Below are positions 17,722-24,944 of a stretch of 64,000 bases of DNA, in pieces. The position numbers were made by a program, and so were the translations under genes. The notes beneath the pieces were generated by a model. The model was not told the origin of the DNA. It was given only the letters and a program-made list of their open reading frames with translations, and ran no database searches. Numbering within the stretch: the first letter of the stretch is position 1; every line of letters starts with the position of its first letter. The DNA is from a virus: the IMG/VR virus record IMGVR_UViG_3300005095_000072, positions 1-64,000 of that record; one strand, 5' to 3'.

Positions 17722-17898
17722 ATGAAAGGATACACTGTTTTAGAATTAGCTGAAATGAAAGGAATACATAAAGCTAATATTGAGATAATGAGTAAAGAGA
17801 GAACTGATATTATAAAAGTAAGAAAAGAAGAACTTATAAAATTAGAAGAGTTCATTATAGAACTATTGGATTTATTACTCTTTGAAAAATCTAAATAA
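17722..17898 (+). CDS. Small helix-turn-helix protein
   Basis: 58 residues from ATG 17722 (GGGGG site seven bases before). Residues 3-33 read as a helix-turn-helix (Y-T-V-L-E-L-A-E-M-K-G-I...I-M-S-K-E-R), as in MerR/excisionase-type proteins, followed by one acidic amphipathic helix that could dimerise. Possibly a small DNA-binding regulator. It is located between the helicase and a membrane protein gene. Confidence 0.45.
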   Translation: MKGYTVLELAEMKGIHKANIEIMSKERTDIIKVRKEELIKLEEFIIELLDLLLFEKSK

Positions 17899-17909
17899 AG
17901 AGGTTTAAA

Positions 17910-18116
17910 ATGACAATAGAACAAATCATAGTATATGTATATCTTTATATAGGAGTTTTTGTTGCACTTCAAATATTATCTGAGAATACATATATGGAGA
18001 GTTTATGGGAAGATTTTAAGTATTTTTGGAAGGACTTATCTTTTTGGATAACAGTATTTGCTTTAATTGTAGGGTGGGTAGTTTTCTTTTATATTTATTT
18101 ACAAGATGAACAGTAA
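17910..18116 (+). CDS. Small membrane protein (two TM helices)
   Basis: 68 residues with hydrophobic helices at about 5-24 and 45-63 separated by an acidic/aromatic loop. AAGAGG site. Such small inner-membrane proteins are common early phage products (for example, superinfection exclusion or host-membrane modulators), but no family is recognised. Confidence 0.45.
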   Translation: MTIEQIIVYVYLYIGVFVALQILSENTYMESLWEDFKYFWKDLSFWITVFALIVGWVVFFYIYLQDEQ

Positions 18117-18131
18117 AAGGTAGGTAATTTT

Positions 18132-18200
18132 ATGCTGTTAATTATGTATATTACATCTAAGAGATTAAAAAATATAAAGATTCTAAAGATAAAAAGGTAG
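18132..18200 (+). CDS. Possible 22-residue basic peptide
   Basis: A short frame with ATG 18132, preceded by AAAAGGTAGG, the same ribosome-site style as its neighbours (for example before 18208 and 24945). The peptide starts hydrophobic and ends Lys/Arg-rich. It fills the 91-base gap between two genes. It may be a real microprotein or a chance frame. Confidence 0.25.
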   Translation: MLLIMYITSKRLKNIKILKIKR

Positions 18201-18207
18201 GTGTATA

Positions 18208-18696
18208 ATGAATGAAACAAATAATAAAAATAAAATATGTATAAAACCTAAGCAAGGTTATGGAACTGTGTGTTTAAATTGTATGTATTTTGCTAACACA
18301 TACAATAATTATATTACAGCAGAAACAGAGTATTTTGAACCAGATTTTTTGGGTGCTTTATTGAAATGTAATTCTAAAATAGTTAGCAAAAAACCAATTG
18401 AAAGTTATATTCATATATTTAATAAAGACCAATTAGTTGATATATTAAATCATTTAGACAATATAAATTTGTATTTTACAATGTTTAAGTCTAGTGTAGA
18501 TGATTGTATAAAAACTAAGTTAGTATTTAGGTTTAACACAGAAGAAAATAAAGAAACTGTTTTTAGATACCAAACAAGCACAGCTATTCAAGCTTTACAA
18601 GTGCAAGAGTTCATAAATAAGTGGATAGAAGATAATAAACATAAAATAAATAAAATAAAATTCAACCTTGTAGGGGAGGACAAAGATGATAAGTAG
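18208..18696 (+). CDS. Hypothetical cysteine-containing protein
   Basis: 162 residues with C-L-N-C-M-Y-F near 22-28 and a further Cys near 55, suggesting a metal site in the N-terminal third; the rest is mixed alpha/beta with an acidic C-terminus. Overlaps the next gene by 11 bases. No family recognised. Confidence 0.4.
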   Translation: MNETNNKNKICIKPKQGYGTVCLNCMYFANTYNNYITAETEYFEPDFLGALLKCNSKIVSKKPIESYIHIFNKDQLVDILNHLDNINLYFTMFKSSVDDCIKTKLVFRFNTEENKETVFRYQTSTAIQALQVQEFINKWIEDNKHKINKIKFNLVGEDKDDK

Positions 18697-18913
18697 TTTT
18701 ATAATGGCAGGGGCATTTTATACTTTTTCTGCTAAAACATTTGAAGATATGCAGGTCGCTTATATTAAAAATAAAGAACCTAAGCAGGTTATAATAGCAG
18801 TTCAACCTTTAAAATGTGATAGGGTTATTGAAAATAAAACTAAAATGTATTCTATATGTGTAGCAGATGGTAAAAAGTTATACACTCATTATAGTAATAT
18901 TCAAATAAAATAA
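18686..18913 (+). CDS. Hypothetical protein with possible signal sequence
   Basis: 75 residues. GGGAGG lies six bases before the ATG. The first 16 residues are hydrophobic and could be a signal or membrane anchor (weak). Two cysteines (about 44 and 58) sit in the beta-rich remainder, compatible with an exported disulphide protein. Overlaps the preceding gene. No family recognised. Confidence 0.4.
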   Translation: MISSFIMAGAFYTFSAKTFEDMQVAYIKNKEPKQVIIAVQPLKCDRVIENKTKMYSICVADGKKLYTHYSNIQIK

Positions 18914-18924
18914 AAGGAAGAACG

Positions 18925-19566
18925 ATGGAAAAAATAAAACAAATAGACAATTTCAAAGATTATATAGAGTTAGCTCTAAGAACTGAATCTATAAATAATC
19001 CTCTATGTGCTACAGATGGACTTCATAGATTATTACATGGAACTATTGGTGTAGTTACAGAAGTAAATGAACTAAGAGTAGCTTTAAATCTTAATGACAA
19101 TGTAAATACATTAGAAGAGATTGGAGATATATTTTGGTATATAGCTATAATTACAAACTGCTTGGTGGAAGATTTTAATTTTAAAGATAATGAGAATAGT
19201 CATTTAGTGGAAGATATAAACTTCTTACTCTTTGAAGCTATAACACCAACTGATAATATCTTTGATAAGATATACAATAGCTCAACTGATAGCTTAGATT
19301 TGCTAAAGAAAGTCTTATTCTATAATAAACCTGTCATAAATGTTATAGATGATTTAGGAATTAACTTGTTAAATACAGCTTTATATGCTTCTGAGTTAGT
19401 TAGACAAATGGGTGAAGATATATCTGTAGTATTAGCTACAAATATAAATAAGTTAAAAGCTAGATACCCTGAGAAGTACTCAGATAGTAAAGCAGATGAA
19501 AGAGACTTAAATACAGAAAGAGATATACTTACTGATTCTTTTACTATTAAACCTTTAGAAGACTAG
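18925..19566 (+). CDS. MazG-like nucleotide pyrophosphohydrolase
   Basis: 213 residues. The pattern G-x3-T-E-V-N-E-L-R...E-E-I-G-D-I-x-W-Y near 37-75 is the metal-binding EExxE/ExxD signature of all-alpha NTP pyrophosphatases. The C-terminal K-A-R-Y-P-E-K-Y-S...R-D-L-N-x-E motif is typical of phage MazG-like enzymes. The two halves are separated by about 80 extra residues. Such enzymes hydrolyse (d)NTPs or (p)ppGpp-related nucleotides and support the phage nucleotide economy. AAGGAAGAACG site. Confidence 0.65.
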   Translation: MEKIKQIDNFKDYIELALRTESINNPLCATDGLHRLLHGTIGVVTEVNELRVALNLNDNVNTLEEIGDIFWYIAIITNCLVEDFNFKDNENSHLVEDINFLLFEAITPTDNIFDKIYNSSTDSLDLLKKVLFYNKPVINVIDDLGINLLNTALYASELVRQMGEDISVVLATNINKLKARYPEKYSDSKADERDLNTERDILTDSFTIKPLED

Positions 19567-19599
19567 GTAGTGAAATAGTTTTCTAAAAAAGGATAAATA

Positions 19600-19935
19600 A
19601 TGAAGATTATAGCAATGAAGTCATCAACGGTAAAATTTACAGCACCTAAAATCGAAAATATGTTTGTTAGAGAGCTGAAAAGACTTCCTAAGTTAAATAA
19701 AATATTTTCTAATATAGTAACTGTAGTTACTAAAAAGCTTAGAGATAAGACAGAATTTATTTTTAGTTTAAATTTCAATGAAGCTTTGAGTAATGATTTA
19801 AAAGAAAAATATAGTATGCTTGTAAAGATGTCTATCGCTCATAAGCTTAAGGGTAGTAATTACAGAGTAGAGATAAAGCAGATTAAATCTGTTAAGGATA
19901 ATGAGTTAAGATATAAGGTTATAGTGTATATTTAA
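19600..19935 (+). CDS. Hypothetical basic protein
   Basis: 111 residues, rich in Lys, with beta strands alternating with helices. AAAGGA site before the ATG. It is the last gene of the operon before the conserved promoter at 19946. No motif recognised; a nucleic-acid-binding role would fit its charge. Confidence 0.4.
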   Translation: MKIIAMKSSTVKFTAPKIENMFVRELKRLPKLNKIFSNIVTVVTKKLRDKTEFIFSLNFNEALSNDLKEKYSMLVKMSIAHKLKGSNYRVEIKQIKSVKDNELRYKVIVYI

Positions 19936-19945
19936 TTATATCATA

Positions 19946-19980
19946 TTTAAGCTAGTTTTAAGTTTATTATGATATAATTA
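19946..19980 (+). promoter_or_regulatory. Conserved promoter P1
   Basis: TATAAT at 19973-19978 inside TATGATATAATTA, with TTTTAAG at 19956-19962 and a further TTTAAG at 19946. Almost the same 35 bases occur at 23267 and 31320. The TTTAAG-rich upstream element in place of a TTGACA box is the style of Campylobacterota sigma-70 promoters. It drives the leader and helicase gene that follow. Confidence 0.75.
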
Positions 19981-19984
19981 TAGA

Positions 19985-20383
19985 TGGTTAAAAAGTTAAA
20001 GCTCTTTGGCTATTGTTCTTTTTATGTTTATATTTGTTTAGAGAAAATTATAATATAAGTAGCTTTATATAAAAGTTTATGTAATCGCAATTTATATTCC
20101 ATAATATAGAGTTTCAAACTAAGTGCTATATAAGATTTGTTAGAAAAAATAATATAGAGGGCTGTTAAATGGCTATATAAAGCAAAAGTATTATAAAAGA
20201 GTATCAAAGTATATCTTAGTCATCTATGGCTCTTAGAATCTAGTTTAAGAGTGATTAAGATATATAATCAAGCAAATATAAATATATGTTCTTTAAAAAG
20301 ATAATGTTAAAAATCTAAATATTACTAAAGCTTATAGTATCTCTAATCCTTAAAGATTTTAAAAATTCTAATAAGGAAAGAAA
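19985..20383 (+). ncRNA. Long structured 5' leader, copy 1
   Basis: About 400 untranslated bases between P1 and the helicase start. Blocks shared in the same order with the leader at 31356-31771: GTTTAGAGAAA (20036), TGTTAAAT (20163) and the 19-base TTATAAAAGAGTATCAAAG (20191-20209). A hairpin after the first block (ATATAA-gtagc-TTTATAT, about 20053) has a counterpart with a different stem sequence in the second leader, which suggests a conserved fold. The 3' part carries the left panhandle arm (20314-20348). Function unknown; an expression or stability element for the downstream mRNA is inferred. Confidence 0.65.
20314..20348 (+). repeat. Left panhandle arm of helicase mRNA
   Basis: Bases 20314-20337 are the perfect reverse complement of 22331-22354 (24 bp), and after a small internal loop 20341-20348 complements 22322-22329 (8 bp). 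The arms flank the whole helicase gene, so the mRNA can close on itself. Confidence 0.75.
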
Positions 20384-22297
20384 ATGAAAAAATTTGATAA
20401 ATTTCAAAGAGATATTATAAATTATGAAGTAAAAGAGGATTCATGTCTTACAGTCCAAGCAGGTGCAGGTAGTGGTAAATCAACTACAATGGTCGGAAAG
20501 TGTATGAGATTGATTGAAGATGGATTAAATCCTAGTTCGATATTGATGACTACATTTTCTAATAAGTCTGTGAGAGATTTAAAACATAAATTTAAAGCAA
20601 TGTATCCTAATCAAATAAAGTTACCTCAGATAACAACTTTACATAGTTTTGGTATTTACCTTTTAAAAGAGGTTATAGGTCTTGATTTTAAAGTTATAAA
20701 TGAAAGTCAAGCTACTAAGCTAATGTTAGAGGTGTTAGAAGAGGAAGGCTTTTTTGAAGATGTAGAAGATAAGCAAAAATACCCTTTTGCTAAAACAGTT
20801 CAAGAATATATAGCTGTTTATAAAGAGCAGAACTTAGGGTATCTTGAAATATTGTCAGATAAAGACTTTGATATTTTTCAATATTCAAATGAAGTAACTA
20901 AGGTCTTTAATCGTTTTCAATTCTTAAGAATAGCAAAAGCATATCATAACAAAAAACAAAGTGAAGAGGTCTTAGACTTCGGAGATTTGGTATATGAAGC
21001 TTTTCATATCTTAAGAGAAAATGAAGAGATTTTAGAAGATGTTAGAAAAATGTTTAAGTTTGCTATAATCGACGAAGCTCAAGATATTAATCAAGTTCAA
21101 TGGGATTTGATTATGCTTATCTTTCAAGGAAAGAAACTTGTCGCTGTTGGTGATAGAGTCCAAAATATCTATAATTTTAGATATTCTATGCCTGAGAACT
21201 TTACTCCTGATTATTTAGGTAAATTTTTCTCTAATGTTAAAGAATTAGAGTTAAAATATAACTATAGGAGTAAAAAAGAGATAGTGGAATTTGGAAACAT
21301 TGTGAGAGTCATTGCAGGTAATACTTTGCAGTTGTTACCATATCAAGAGAGCAAACCTGACTCTGTGAGATTTGAAGCTGTATATGATAATGTACAAGAA
21401 GGTAATAAAGTTGCTGAAATCATAAAGGATTTGGTAGAAAATCAAGGTTACGATTATAAAGATATTAGTATAGTTATTCGTGGCAATGCTGTTATTAAAA
21501 CTATAGTTGAACCTTCTCTTATTAAAGAGAAAATCCCTTATCTTATTAAAAATAATACCACTGGGGCAAAAATGACAGATAGGCTTTCAACGGAGTTGTT
21601 TTTTAATGCTTTGTCTGTAGTCTATGATATAAATGATAAGTTTGCTTTTGTGGATTTTTTAAGAGAGTTGGATTATCCTTTGGAAGAAATAGAAAAAGTA
21701 TCAGATTTTCTGCAAAATAATCCTTTAGAAGATGTTACGAGCTTAGATGATGAGTTCATAACAGATTTGTATAATAATTTTGTATCTATGCATGATTTGC
21801 TTGATGGTTATGATAAAGTTGAAATCATCTTATCTGATATATATCATATTATTAAAAATAATGTAAATTCGGTCTATGGTGGGGATTTAAGTTTAGTGTA
21901 TAAATCTATTGTAAATCTTTGGTATAACATCAAGGCTGAAAATACAGAGAGTAGTATAAAAGAGACTCTCCAAGAGATGATAGTAAGGGTAAGAGATTTT
22001 GATGAAGCAAAAGAAGCAAACAAAGTACAGTTAGGAACTATCCATAGTTTTAAAGGATTGGAAAGTAAAGTATCTATAGTTTGTGGATTTACAAGCTTTC
22101 GCCCTAAGAAAGACCCTCTTAATGATGAAGCAAATATGCTTTATGTGCAAGTATCAAGAGCTATGGAAAAGCTATTTATAGTAAATAGCTACAATTTTGT
22201 TAGCAAGAATTTTAAAACAAGTGAAGGTTATATAAATGAGTATCTTTCAAGTGCTGTTTTAAAATATAAAAGGCTTAGAGGTTTGATAAGAGGTTAA
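20384..22297 (+). CDS. UvrD/Rep-like SF1A DNA helicase (copy with leader)
   Basis: 637 residues. Q motif region then Walker A G-A-G-S-G-K-S-T (27-34), motif Ia T-T-F-S-N-K-S, motif II I-I-D-E-A-Q-D near 227, motif III A-V-G-D-R-V-Q-N-I-Y-N-F, motif V G-T-I-H-S-F-K-G-L-E and motif VI Y-V-Q-V-S-R-A. This is a complete 3'-5' SF1A helicase of the UvrD/PcrA/Rep type. It is clearly paralogous to the gene at 26723, which shares the same motif variants. Unlike that copy it has its own promoter, a 400-base leader and flanking complementary arms. It uses ATC, GTC and CTC codons more than its neighbours, suggesting high expression. Confidence 0.85.
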   Translation: MKKFDKFQRDIINYEVKEDSCLTVQAGAGSGKSTTMVGKCMRLIEDGLNPSSILMTTFSNKSVRDLKHKFKAMYPNQIKLPQITTLHSFGIYLLKEVIGLDFKVINESQATKLMLEVLEEEGFFEDVEDKQKYPFAKTVQEYIAVYKEQNLGYLEILSDKDFDIFQYSNEVTKVFNRFQFLRIAKAYHNKKQSEEVLDFGDLVYEAFHILRENEEILEDVRKMFKFAIIDEAQDINQVQWDLIMLIFQGKKLVAVGDRVQNIYNFRYSMPENFTPDYLGKFFSNVKELELKYNYRSKKEIVEFGNIVRVIAGNTLQLLPYQESKPDSVRFEAVYDNVQEGNKVAEIIKDLVENQGYDYKDISIVIRGNAVIKTIVEPSLIKEKIPYLIKNNTTGAKMTDRLSTELFFNALSVVYDINDKFAFVDFLRELDYPLEEIEKVSDFLQNNPLEDVTSLDDEFITDLYNNFVSMHDLLDGYDKVEIILSDIYHIIKNNVNSVYGGDLSLVYKSIVNLWYNIKAENTESSIKETLQEMIVRVRDFDEAKEANKVQLGTIHSFKGLESKVSIVCGFTSFRPKKDPLNDEANMLYVQVSRAMEKLFIVNSYNFVSKNFKTSEGYINEYLSSAVLKYKRLRGLIRG

Positions 22298-22309
22298 AAT
22301 CCTCTTATC
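22283..22309 (+). terminator. Hairpin across helicase stop codon
   Basis: A perfect 10-bp stem (22283-22292 with 22300-22309) has a loop containing the helicase stop codon. No clear U-run follows, so it may stabilise the 3' end rather than terminate. It sits just before the right panhandle arm. Confidence 0.45.
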
Positions 22310-22321
22310 ATAAATGTATAT

Positions 22322-22354
22322 GATTAGAGTCTATAAGCTTTAGTAATATTTAGA
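22322..22354 (+). repeat. Right panhandle arm of helicase mRNA
   Basis: Reverse complement of 20314-20348 (24 + 8 bp). It ends directly before the AGAGAGG ribosome site of the gene at 22366, so pairing could also affect translation of that gene. Confidence 0.75.
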
Positions 22355-22365
22355 GAGGTAAAAAG

Positions 22366-23271
22366 ATGAGTGAAAATCAAGATATAAAGCTGTTAGAAAA
22401 AACAGACGATTTACTATGGGTAGTAGAAAATGAAAAGTTTGTCTATGATAGTGGCAACTGGTTTTGTATAGCTGAAAGCTGTGAAGGTTGTGAGTATAAA
22501 GAGGTATGTCAGTATGAAGAAGATGAACTTGAAATATCTCTTATTAAAGCTACAAGACGAAATGTAGGGGCAGGGTTTAAGGAAGATATAGGAGATGAAC
22601 CATCTTCTGAGAAAATAGATATAAATAAATTAGAAAAGTATCAAAATAAACATCTTAAGTGGATTGATAATGAAAAAGGTTATTTACCTATAAGTAATAA
22701 GAGGATATATAAAAAGATTATAAATATAAAAGAAACCAACTATAAAAAGAATGAAATACCTTTCGTTTTATATAGTGAAGATGATGAAGCTTATTATTGT
22801 GTTAGACAAGTTTGTTCTAATTGTAAATATCTTGATAAGTGCAAGGTAGAGTTACAAGAGAAAGACTTTCAAATGTTAGTAGTGTCTAATGATATTCGTA
22901 GTCAAGAACCTAGAGGATTTACAATTTTATCTAAAGAACCAAATTGGGTTTCTGTCTTTGTTAACGACAATCTGAGACAGGAAAAAGGGTTATTAGATTT
23001 TATAGATTTTATTTTTAGAGAAGAGTTAAGGGTAGATGTAAAATCAGACCAAGCTTATTTTACATATCTTGATAATAGATTTTTCTTTGATAGAACTTTA
23101 CTTTATAAATTAAATTACAATTGTTTGAAATATCAAGAAACTGAAAAAGTAGAGTATAAGAGAGAGATAGAAAAGTTAATTAAACACTTTAAAGAAGATT
23201 ATAACAACTTTAAGGAAAATGAGTTAGGAAAAACAGTTAAAATAGCAAATATAAAAAATTTAAAGATTTAA
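22366..23271 (+). CDS. Protein with two tandem four-cysteine motifs
   Basis: 301 residues. Two copies of the pattern W/Y-x-C-x(4-5)-C-x2-C-x-Y-x(3)-C lie near 39-55 and 140-157, each followed by a beta strand with Leu/Val. Each may bind zinc or an iron-sulphur cluster; the spacing loosely recalls the Fe-S region of XPD/DinG helicases but no helicase core is present. The C-terminal 100 residues are helical and Lys-rich. Located between a helicase and the sigma-like gene. Unrecognised family. Confidence 0.45.
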   Translation: MSENQDIKLLEKTDDLLWVVENEKFVYDSGNWFCIAESCEGCEYKEVCQYEEDELEISLIKATRRNVGAGFKEDIGDEPSSEKIDINKLEKYQNKHLKWIDNEKGYLPISNKRIYKKIINIKETNYKKNEIPFVLYSEDDEAYYCVRQVCSNCKYLDKCKVELQEKDFQMLVVSNDIRSQEPRGFTILSKEPNWVSVFVNDNLRQEKGLLDFIDFIFREELRVDVKSDQAYFTYLDNRFFFDRTLLYKLNYNCLKYQETEKVEYKREIEKLIKHFKEDYNNFKENELGKTVKIANIKNLKI

Positions 23272-23301
23272 GCTTGTTTTAAAGTTATTATGATATAATT
23301 A
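23267..23301 (+). promoter_or_regulatory. Conserved promoter P3
   Basis: TATAAT at 23294-23299 within TATGATATAATTA; TTTTAAA at 23277-23283; TTTAAG at 23267. It overlaps the end of the upstream gene and leaves only a short leader of about 30 bases before the sigma-like gene, unlike P1 and P2. Confidence 0.7.
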
Positions 23302-23336
23302 AATATCTAAAAATTTTAAGGAAAAAGGTGGGTAAT

Positions 23337-24416
23337 ATGGCATTATATAAGACTATTGAAATTTTGGAAAAGTCTATATGGGAGCAGTTGAGAATAGCAG
23401 GATTAAAAGAGATAGCAGAACAAGAGAAAATAAATATAGCATCTCTTTTATGGAACTTATCTTCTAAATATTTATCGTATTATATAGAGGATATTAAAGA
23501 AGAACTTTTATATGATATGTTTGTTGATGTATATCTTAGAAAGTTGGAGCAGTTAGAAGAAACTTATAACAAGAAACAAAAATTATACACTTTCTTATAT
23601 AGTATAATGAAGAACTCTCTTATATATCATAGTAATAAAAGGTTACAAGTATTACAAATGCAAAAAGATGTAAATCCTATTGAAGACGAAAGTGAAGGTG
23701 AAGCTTGGGATAGAGTTACAATGGGTAAATCTTCTGTTAAAACTACATCCACTTATGGTGATGATTTATATTATGATAGTTTAATAGAGGATTATACTAA
23801 TCTTCTAAATAGTATTCTCCTTGAAGAGAGAGAAGTAGATAACCCTAAAAAAGTTATAGATAGTCTTAAAAAGAAAATAGATAAGCTTAAAGAACAAAAA
23901 TATAAAGCTGAGGGGTTTATGTCTAATGAAAAAATAGTATCTAGTAAGTTTGCAGATATGTATAGACCTGATTACAATGATATAGATGTAGAGGGAGAAG
24001 AAGATTATAAAAAATATGTAGATATGTTAAAAAATAAGCTGTTAGAGAAAGTTTATAAGTTCAGACAAGAATATATTAAAAGTTGGGATGATAAAAAGTT
24101 AAAAGTCATAGATTTACTAATTAATGATTTTTCTTTTAGTGAGATAGCATATCTGTATGGGGTAACAGGGGTTACTATTTCTAAGTGGGTAGAACAGATT
24201 AAAGATGCTTTTATAGAGGTAGGAGAAGAGTTAGAGTTTTTTACAGATGATAACTCTCTCATAAATTCTATCATAGATTGGCTAGATTGTGTAGATGAAA
24301 GTAAAAACACTAAAAAGATTTTAAGAATAGATATGAGTATCGTAGAACAAAATGTTTGTAATTTGTTTGGAGAAGACTTTCTTAGAGAGATAAAGCAATA
24401 TGAAAACAAAAGGTAA
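23337..24416 (+). CDS. Sigma-factor-like protein
   Basis: 359 residues from ATG 23337 (AAGGTGGG upstream; an in-frame GTG at 23328 overlaps that site). Residues about 55-105 resemble sigma-70 region 2: E-L-L-Y-D-M-F-V-D-V-Y-L-R, then L-Y-T-F-L-Y-S-I-M-K-N-S-L-I-Y-H. Residues about 250-290 form a region-4-like helix-turn-helix (D-F-S-F-S-E-I-A-Y-L-Y-G-V-T-x-x-T-I-S-K-W). An acidic linker of about 130 residues separates them. It could redirect host RNA polymerase to late phage promoters, as T4 gp55 does. It is transcribed from P3. Divergent, so a different HTH regulator is possible. Confidence 0.5.
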   Translation: MALYKTIEILEKSIWEQLRIAGLKEIAEQEKINIASLLWNLSSKYLSYYIEDIKEELLYDMFVDVYLRKLEQLEETYNKKQKLYTFLYSIMKNSLIYHSNKRLQVLQMQKDVNPIEDESEGEAWDRVTMGKSSVKTTSTYGDDLYYDSLIEDYTNLLNSILLEEREVDNPKKVIDSLKKKIDKLKEQKYKAEGFMSNEKIVSSKFADMYRPDYNDIDVEGEEDYKKYVDMLKNKLLEKVYKFRQEYIKSWDDKKLKVIDLLINDFSFSEIAYLYGVTGVTISKWVEQIKDAFIEVGEELEFFTDDNSLINSIIDWLDCVDESKNTKKILRIDMSIVEQNVCNLFGEDFLREIKQYENKR

Positions 24417-24933
24417 AAGCTTTAAGTGGCAAAAGCTAACTAAAGAAGAGATAAGTAATATTATCTCTTTTATCAATAATAGTGTAGATTTTGTAGATGT
24501 ATTAGAGAAGAACTGTAATATTAGTTTATCTCATAATCAATTACCTACAAACATATTTTGTCCTTTTCATGATGATATAGATGAACCCTCTGCTAGGGTG
24601 TATGCGAATAACTCTGGTATGTATTGTTACGGTTGTGGTAGGAATTATACTTCCTATGATGTTGTGAAAATTGTAAATGGCTTTAAATTCGCTCAGGTGG
24701 TCGATTATTTTAAAAGCGAGTATAATATTGAGATTAATCAAGATTCGCTCTTAGATGGGAATTATGAGCTGAACAGGAGGGTATCTTATTATATCAATAA
24801 GCTAAGAGATAGTGATAAGCAATTATCTAAAAAAGATATAGATAAAATATCTTTTTATCTCAAAAGCTCTTTTGCTAAGGATAGATTATCAGTTAATTTA
24901 AAGAAAACTGTAAATAGTATTATATATCAATAA
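24400..24933 (+). CDS. Primase zinc-finger (CHC2) protein
   Basis: 177 residues. C54-x2-H57 and C76-x2-C79 in C-P-F-H...Y-C-Y-G-C-G form the CHC2 zinc-binding domain that in DnaG-type primases recognises the template start site. After it comes V-V-D-Y-F-K-S-E-Y-N-I, the usual helix, then a basic helical tail; no RNA-polymerase or Toprim domain follows. The matching Toprim part is encoded at 51036, about 26 kb away. It overlaps the sigma-like gene by 17 bases. Confidence 0.75.
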   Translation: MKTKGKSFKWQKLTKEEISNIISFINNSVDFVDVLEKNCNISLSHNQLPTNIFCPFHDDIDEPSARVYANNSGMYCYGCGRNYTSYDVVKIVNGFKFAQVVDYFKSEYNIEINQDSLLDGNYELNRRVSYYINKLRDSDKQLSKKDIDKISFYLKSSFAKDRLSVNLKKTVNSIIYQ

Positions 24934-24944
24934 AAGGTGGGTAG

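Noticed and set aside
20314-22354. Inverted repeats around the helicase read as ends of a transposable element
   Set aside because: No transposase, no target duplication, and the arms lie within leader and 3' gap rather than at cassette borders. The second case shows G-U pairs that favour RNA pairing.
24053-24409. 118-codon - strand frame over the sigma-like gene
   Set aside because: Antisense of a well-supported + strand gene with its own promoter; product is low-complexity Ser/Leu.
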